This document shows, one piece after another, positions 20,841-23,052 of a stretch of DNA of 23,052 nucleotides. Below the pieces are notes generated by a model, which ran no database searches, was not told the DNA's origin, and was given only the letters and a program-made list of their open reading frames with translations. The translations under genes were made by a program, and so were the position numbers. How positions within the stretch are numbered: position 1 is the stretch's first letter; every line of letters begins with the position of its first letter. The DNA comes from a virus. The DNA is taken from the IMG/VR virus record IMGVR_UViG_3300046314_000359, positions 1 through 23,052 of that record; one strand, 5' to 3'.

Positions 20841-21569
20841 TTAAAATGTTAGTAACTCTTCAGCCATTAGTACTCTTTTTGTTAAGAAAATAATATCCTC
20901 AGTAGGAACTTCAAATTCAAACTTTACACAATTAGGCCATTGAATGTTTCCTGGTATATAGGGTAACTCGTAAAGCTCTTTCTCATAAATCCAACGAACT
21001 TGCCAATCCATCATACCTAATTTTTCTAAAGCAAAATCTGTATCTGATAGTTTTTCTCTAACCTCAATCAATTGTTTTTCTGTTGGTGTGAATGCAATGA
21101 TTTCAGCTTTGTTTACGCCTAATATAATCGCATTGCCTACAACTTGCCAATAAATTTCTTTATGGTTTGCTTTGATTTTGTCACGGTTCTCTAACATCAA
21201 ATCTCTTGACAATTCATAAAATGCTTTTGGGTAAAAACATTTCATTTCAACTGCTTTATCAACTGTTTTGGCATCTGGAGACCCACTCCAAAAATTATAC
21301 TTTGGATGCAATAAACTTTCTTGGGAACAAAGGGTATAATTAATACCCATTTCTTCCTCAAAACCTATCACTTCCATAACCTTACCCCAAGTCAAAGCTT
21401 GTGAATGCGCCCCTAAATCTATTGATCTACCCAAACATCTTTCTGCTCTTTTTTCTTCGATGTATGTTATTGCAGGTGCGCCAAAACCCATATCCCCACG
21501 ACCATCCGTAGTGAGTTTCCAAATATTACTATTCGTAAATCTTCCTATTCTATTTTTTTGTGCTATCAT
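20841..21569 (-). CDS. YqaJ-type exonuclease (PD-(D/E)XK, lambda-exonuclease family)
   Basis: 242 aa. The catalytic core is clear: GSPDA with Asp99, then E108-M-K110 (the ExK motif) in KAVEMKCFYPKAFYEL, and later the YWQVVGNAIILG helix with a conserved Gln. Upstream, TWGKVMEVIGFE supplies a likely additional acidic residue. Such enzymes resect one strand of double-stranded DNA and work with a single-strand annealing partner. The start overlaps the ATPase gene by 20 nt. Together they form a phage recombination pair. Confidence 0.85.
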   Translation of the reverse strand: MIAQKNRIGRFTNSNIWKLTTDGRGDMGFGAPAITYIEEKRAERCLGRSIDLGAHSQALTWGKVMEVIGFEEEMGINYTLCSQESLLHPKYNFWSGSPDAKTVDKAVEMKCFYPKAFYELSRDLMLENRDKIKANHKEIYWQVVGNAIILGVNKAEIIAFTPTEKQLIEVREKLSDTDFALEKLGMMDWQVRWIYEKELYELPYIPGNIQWPNCVKFEFEVPTEDIIFLTKRVLMAEELLTF

Positions 21570-22635
21570 AAATAAAATCAGGTTTAGTTTGTTTTAAAGT
21601 TAAAAACTTAATTGCTTTGTCATAAGAAGAAACTTCTTTTTCTTTGATGATTCTATCAACATCAAATTCTTCTTGAGCTGAAAGATTTTTTAAAGTTTTT
21701 GACCTTAAATTTGTCAATAAATTAAATTTTTCATCATCACTCTCAAATTCTGATTCCATTCCTTGATTATCATAAGCCAATGCAGATTCTTTACAAATGT
21801 TAACGTGGTCCTTTAAAACCATTTTATTTTCCTTGGATAACGTATTCCATAATTGCTCTAATGCTTTCACTCCTTGCTCAGCAACCATTAAAAATTCAGA
21901 CTTTAGTTTGAGAATTTCAGGACTATCTTTTTTACCCTTATTCAACCAATCTCTAATTTTTTTACCAGTATCTATCCCCAAATAATCTTGACCATTTCCA
22001 AAAGCTTCTTTCAAAAAAGAGGGTATTTTTAATTGCCTTTGCGTTTTACCTTGATTACCCATCATAATAGAAGCAGTTAATTCAAACATAAAATTCTTTT
22101 CGCATATTGGCAAAATACCTAAACTAACTGGCTTTGTCGGGTCTTTAAAGTCTGTCTTTTCTCTGGCACGAATACAACAAATAATATCCATATTAGATTG
22201 TAAAAGAACATTCATAAACTTTTTATGTTCTCGCTTTGCGCCTATCCAATTAGCTACTTTTCTTGGAGTTCCATCTGCCTTTGGACCATTAGCAATATCA
22301 TCACAACCTCCATCGCCTTCCCATTCGTGAGTAACAGAATCAATCACTAAAACTTTTACGCCTGCTTCCTGAAATTCTTTTATCGCATCAGCATATCTAT
22401 TTGGACTAAATGGAGGATACAAATCCCCAATCATAAATTGTCCATCTAAAATATCAGCATATAAAGAACCTCTTCTATTTTCTGTATCTAAAAATCCAAT
22501 CTCAGAAGCTTTATTTACCATTCCCCTCGCAATTAGTAAAGCAGTATATGTTTTTCCATCACCGCTTATCCCTGCTATTCCTAAAACTGCTTTTGATTGT
22601 CCGCTTTCTACTGGACGTATGTTAAGTATTGCCAT
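21550..22635 (-). CDS. RecA-like phage ATPase (Sak4-like recombinase candidate)
   Basis: 361 aa. Walker A GISGDGKT at 22-29 (Gly22, Lys28, Thr29), and a Walker B strand KVLVIDS with Asp99 followed by THEWEGDGG. These match the phage AAA/RecA-core ATPases of the Sak4 kind, which act as single-strand annealing recombinases. The C-terminal about 110 residues (from about 240) are helical and charged. Immediately upstream of a YqaJ exonuclease, this is the expected partner. A general phage AAA ATPase without annealing activity is the alternative. Confidence 0.75.
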   Translation of the reverse strand: MAILNIRPVESGQSKAVLGIAGISGDGKTYTALLIARGMVNKASEIGFLDTENRRGSLYADILDGQFMIGDLYPPFSPNRYADAIKEFQEAGVKVLVIDSVTHEWEGDGGCDDIANGPKADGTPRKVANWIGAKREHKKFMNVLLQSNMDIICCIRAREKTDFKDPTKPVSLGILPICEKNFMFELTASIMMGNQGKTQRQLKIPSFLKEAFGNGQDYLGIDTGKKIRDWLNKGKKDSPEILKLKSEFLMVAEQGVKALEQLWNTLSKENKMVLKDHVNICKESALAYDNQGMESEFESDDEKFNLLTNLRSKTLKNLSAQEEFDVDRIIKEKEVSSYDKAIKFLTLKQTKPDFIYDSTKK

Positions 22636-22637
22636 AA

Positions 22638-23052
22638 TTAAAATTTATTTAAGATTGATTCAAAATCTGATTTAACCGCTATTAGCACGTTTAATAATTC
22701 ATCTAATGCAGGTTGTAAGTCCTCATTTTCAAGTTCAGGAATTGGATTTCTAAAATCAAGGCTATTGACAAAATCTAACAAAACTGATTTATCATTAGCA
22801 TATTTTTTAACACGTGCTTTGTTTGCTGATTTCATTTTGATTGCGTCAGCTTTAGCTAATTCTAAATCTTTCGTTTTTTGATTTTCAGCTTCTTCTGCAT
22901 CTGATTTAGATTTTTCAATAGCCAATTTTGCATCTGTAATGATTGTTTCAAAGTCAATTGCATCCGAATCAAAAATAGTTTCTTTTAAAGTTGCCAAAAG
23001 AATATTTTCGTGAACAAAAACATCATTATCTAAACTATCGTTTATTTTACCC
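22638..23052 (-). CDS. Coiled-coil protein, cut by the right edge
   Basis: The frame is open from the stop at 22638 to the window edge, so the true start lies beyond it. The visible part is at least 138 residues. A TTG at 22997 can serve as a formal start but looks arbitrary, since the upstream codons (GKINDSLDNDVFVHENIL) continue without a break. Residues after ETIFDSDAIDFETIITDAK form a long Lys/Glu/Ala-rich coiled coil (EKSKSDAEEAENQKTKDLEL). It is first in the recombination unit and ends 2 nt before the ATPase start; it could be an accessory to the recombination or replication complex. Confidence 0.65.
   Translation of the reverse strand, partial: GKINDSLDNDVFVHENILLATLKETIFDSDAIDFETIITDAKLAIEKSKSDAEEAENQKTKDLELAKADAIKMKSANKARVKKYANDKSVLLDFVNSLDFRNPIPELENEDLQPALDELLNVLIAVKSDFESILNKF

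Noticed and set aside
1-23052. CRISPR array, insertion sequence or transposase
   Set aside because: No regularly spaced repeats, no transposase-like frame and no terminal inverted repeats with target duplication were seen.

Overview
The window is a 23 kb block of a tailed, contractile-tail (myovirus-type) phage or prophage of a Bacteroidota host, most likely Flavobacterium or a close relative. The DNA is strongly A/T-rich. Upstream regions lack Shine-Dalgarno sequences. Several upstream regions carry the Bacteroidota-type promoter box TAnnTTTG, once with a TTTG box 19 nt upstream. Every gene I accept lies on the minus strand, so the region reads from right to left. No integrase, terminase, portal or endolysin is visible, so the element continues beyond one or both edges.

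Right end (about 20.1-23.05 kb): an early-type recombination module. It holds a coiled-coil protein cut by the window edge, a RecA-like phage ATPase (Sak4-like candidate), a YqaJ-type exonuclease and two small unknown proteins, closed by a terminator. A non-coding stretch of about 230 bp follows, with a promoter candidate and a terminator-like leader hairpin.

Head module (about 16.5-19.9 kb): a lambda-type order of S49 capsid protease with a probable nested scaffold, gpD-like decoration protein, gpE-like major capsid protein and two small connector-type proteins. Tail module (about 3.2-16.5 kb): a Mu-type contractile tail. It runs tail terminator candidate, sheath, tube, tail-assembly chaperone with an out-of-frame extension (a -2 or +1 programmed frameshift), tape measure, gp46-, gp47- and gp48-like baseplate proteins, two tail-fibre-like proteins sharing an N-terminal module, a basic protein, a gp43-like (DNA-circularisation family) protein and the gp44-like hub. 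The gp45-like spike is displaced to 1.2-1.7 kb.

Left end (about 0.5-3.1 kb): short transcription units separated by hairpin terminators. They encode an unknown 185-aa protein, several membrane microproteins of 29-40 aa that are easy to miss, a 77-aa protein, the spike, and a final operon of 63-, 67- and 29-aa proteins ending in tandem terminators. Two promoters here share a 15-bp upstream element and a downstream hairpin with an identical 6-nt loop, which suggests co-regulation. Four consecutive gene junctions between 4.4 and 6.6 kb, and one site inside the hub gene, carry near-identical A9T9-type palindromes. The leftmost 480 bp shows no convincing gene.
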